Shown one piece after another: positions 6,771-6,913 of a stretch of DNA of 6,913 bases. Where the stretch lies: NCBI GenBank assembly GCA_022360235.1, contig JAKSDE010000306.1, positions 1-6,913 on the forward strand, in the 5' to 3' direction. The position numbers and the translations under genes were made by a program. The notes under the pieces are model-generated. The model was not told where the DNA came from. It saw only the letters and a program-made list of their open reading frames with translations, and did no database searches. Source of the DNA: Cytophagales bacterium (lineage in GTDB: Bacteria; Bacteroidota; Bacteroidia; Cytophagales; Amoebophilaceae). The first letter of the stretch is position 1, and every line of letters begins with the position of its first letter.

Positions 6771-6913
6771 CTGAAGTATTCCCCCAAATCATTGATTTGA
6801 TTGAATTAGCTGTGTTTTTGCTAAAAAATGAGTAATTGAAGGCAACAAAAATTGCCAGGAACAGCGGGGTACAGCTACAAAAACTGGCAAATAATGACGC
6901 CTAAAAATCATGA
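6771..6913. other. AT-rich right edge with small hairpins and unresolved edge frames
   Basis: Two perfect 5-bp hairpins are present: TTAGC 6806-6810 with GCTAA 6820-6824, and GGCAA 6841-6845 with TTGCC 6852-6856. Two open frames run off the right edge. The plus-strand frame is open from 6840, with an ATG at 6894 giving MTPKNH before the edge. The minus-strand frame is open from the edge down to TGA at 6791-6789, about 40 codons. I recognise neither. If the preceding segment is a group II intron, this could be the DNA leading into its domain IV and encoded protein. Confidence 0.25.

Noticed and set aside
6529..6774. 81-codon plus-strand open frame beginning with GTG
   Set aside because: It is rich in Arg, Cys and Tyr, has no recognisable domain, has no start context, and coincides with strong RNA stems. 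It reads like translated structured RNA.

Overview
The window looks like chromosomal DNA from a member of the Bacteroidota, most likely a Cytophagales-type lineage. Three things point there: a large AsmA-like protein with the N-terminal pattern typical of Bacteroidota, a RecQ helicase with the extra C-terminal helix-turn-helix domain common in that phylum, and TAnnTTTG promoter motifs in place of sigma70-type boxes. Strong Shine-Dalgarno sequences are absent. The DNA is AT-rich. An endosymbiont such as Amoebophilaceae would fit this and the possible mobile intron at the right edge, but that is a guess and the sequence does not prove it.

Layout, all genes on the + strand. Positions 1-93 are an open frame entering from the left edge, probably the C-terminus of an unrecognised protein. 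Positions 94-255 are an intergenic region with a good Bacteroidota promoter match. Positions 256-3168 encode a 970-residue AsmA-family envelope protein, followed 49 nt later by an RlmB-type 23S rRNA 2'-O-ribose methyltransferase (3218-3973). These two genes are probably co-transcribed. A 220-bp gap with its own -7 motif then leads to recQ (4194-6365). I see no functional link between the three genes; they are housekeeping functions (envelope lipid homeostasis, ribosome maturation, DNA repair).

The last 548 bases (6366-6913) hold no convincing gene. They contain five 7-bp tandem repeats just after recQ, several short inverted repeats, and from about 6516 to 6770 a run of strong nested stem-loops. 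This run looks like structured RNA, possibly the 5' part (domain I) of a group II intron whose reverse transcriptase and catalytic domain V would lie beyond the right edge. This is the most interesting part of the window. I found no evidence of a wholly new system. The open questions are the identity of this RNA, a short sequence resemblance between it and the left edge, and the protein ending at 93.
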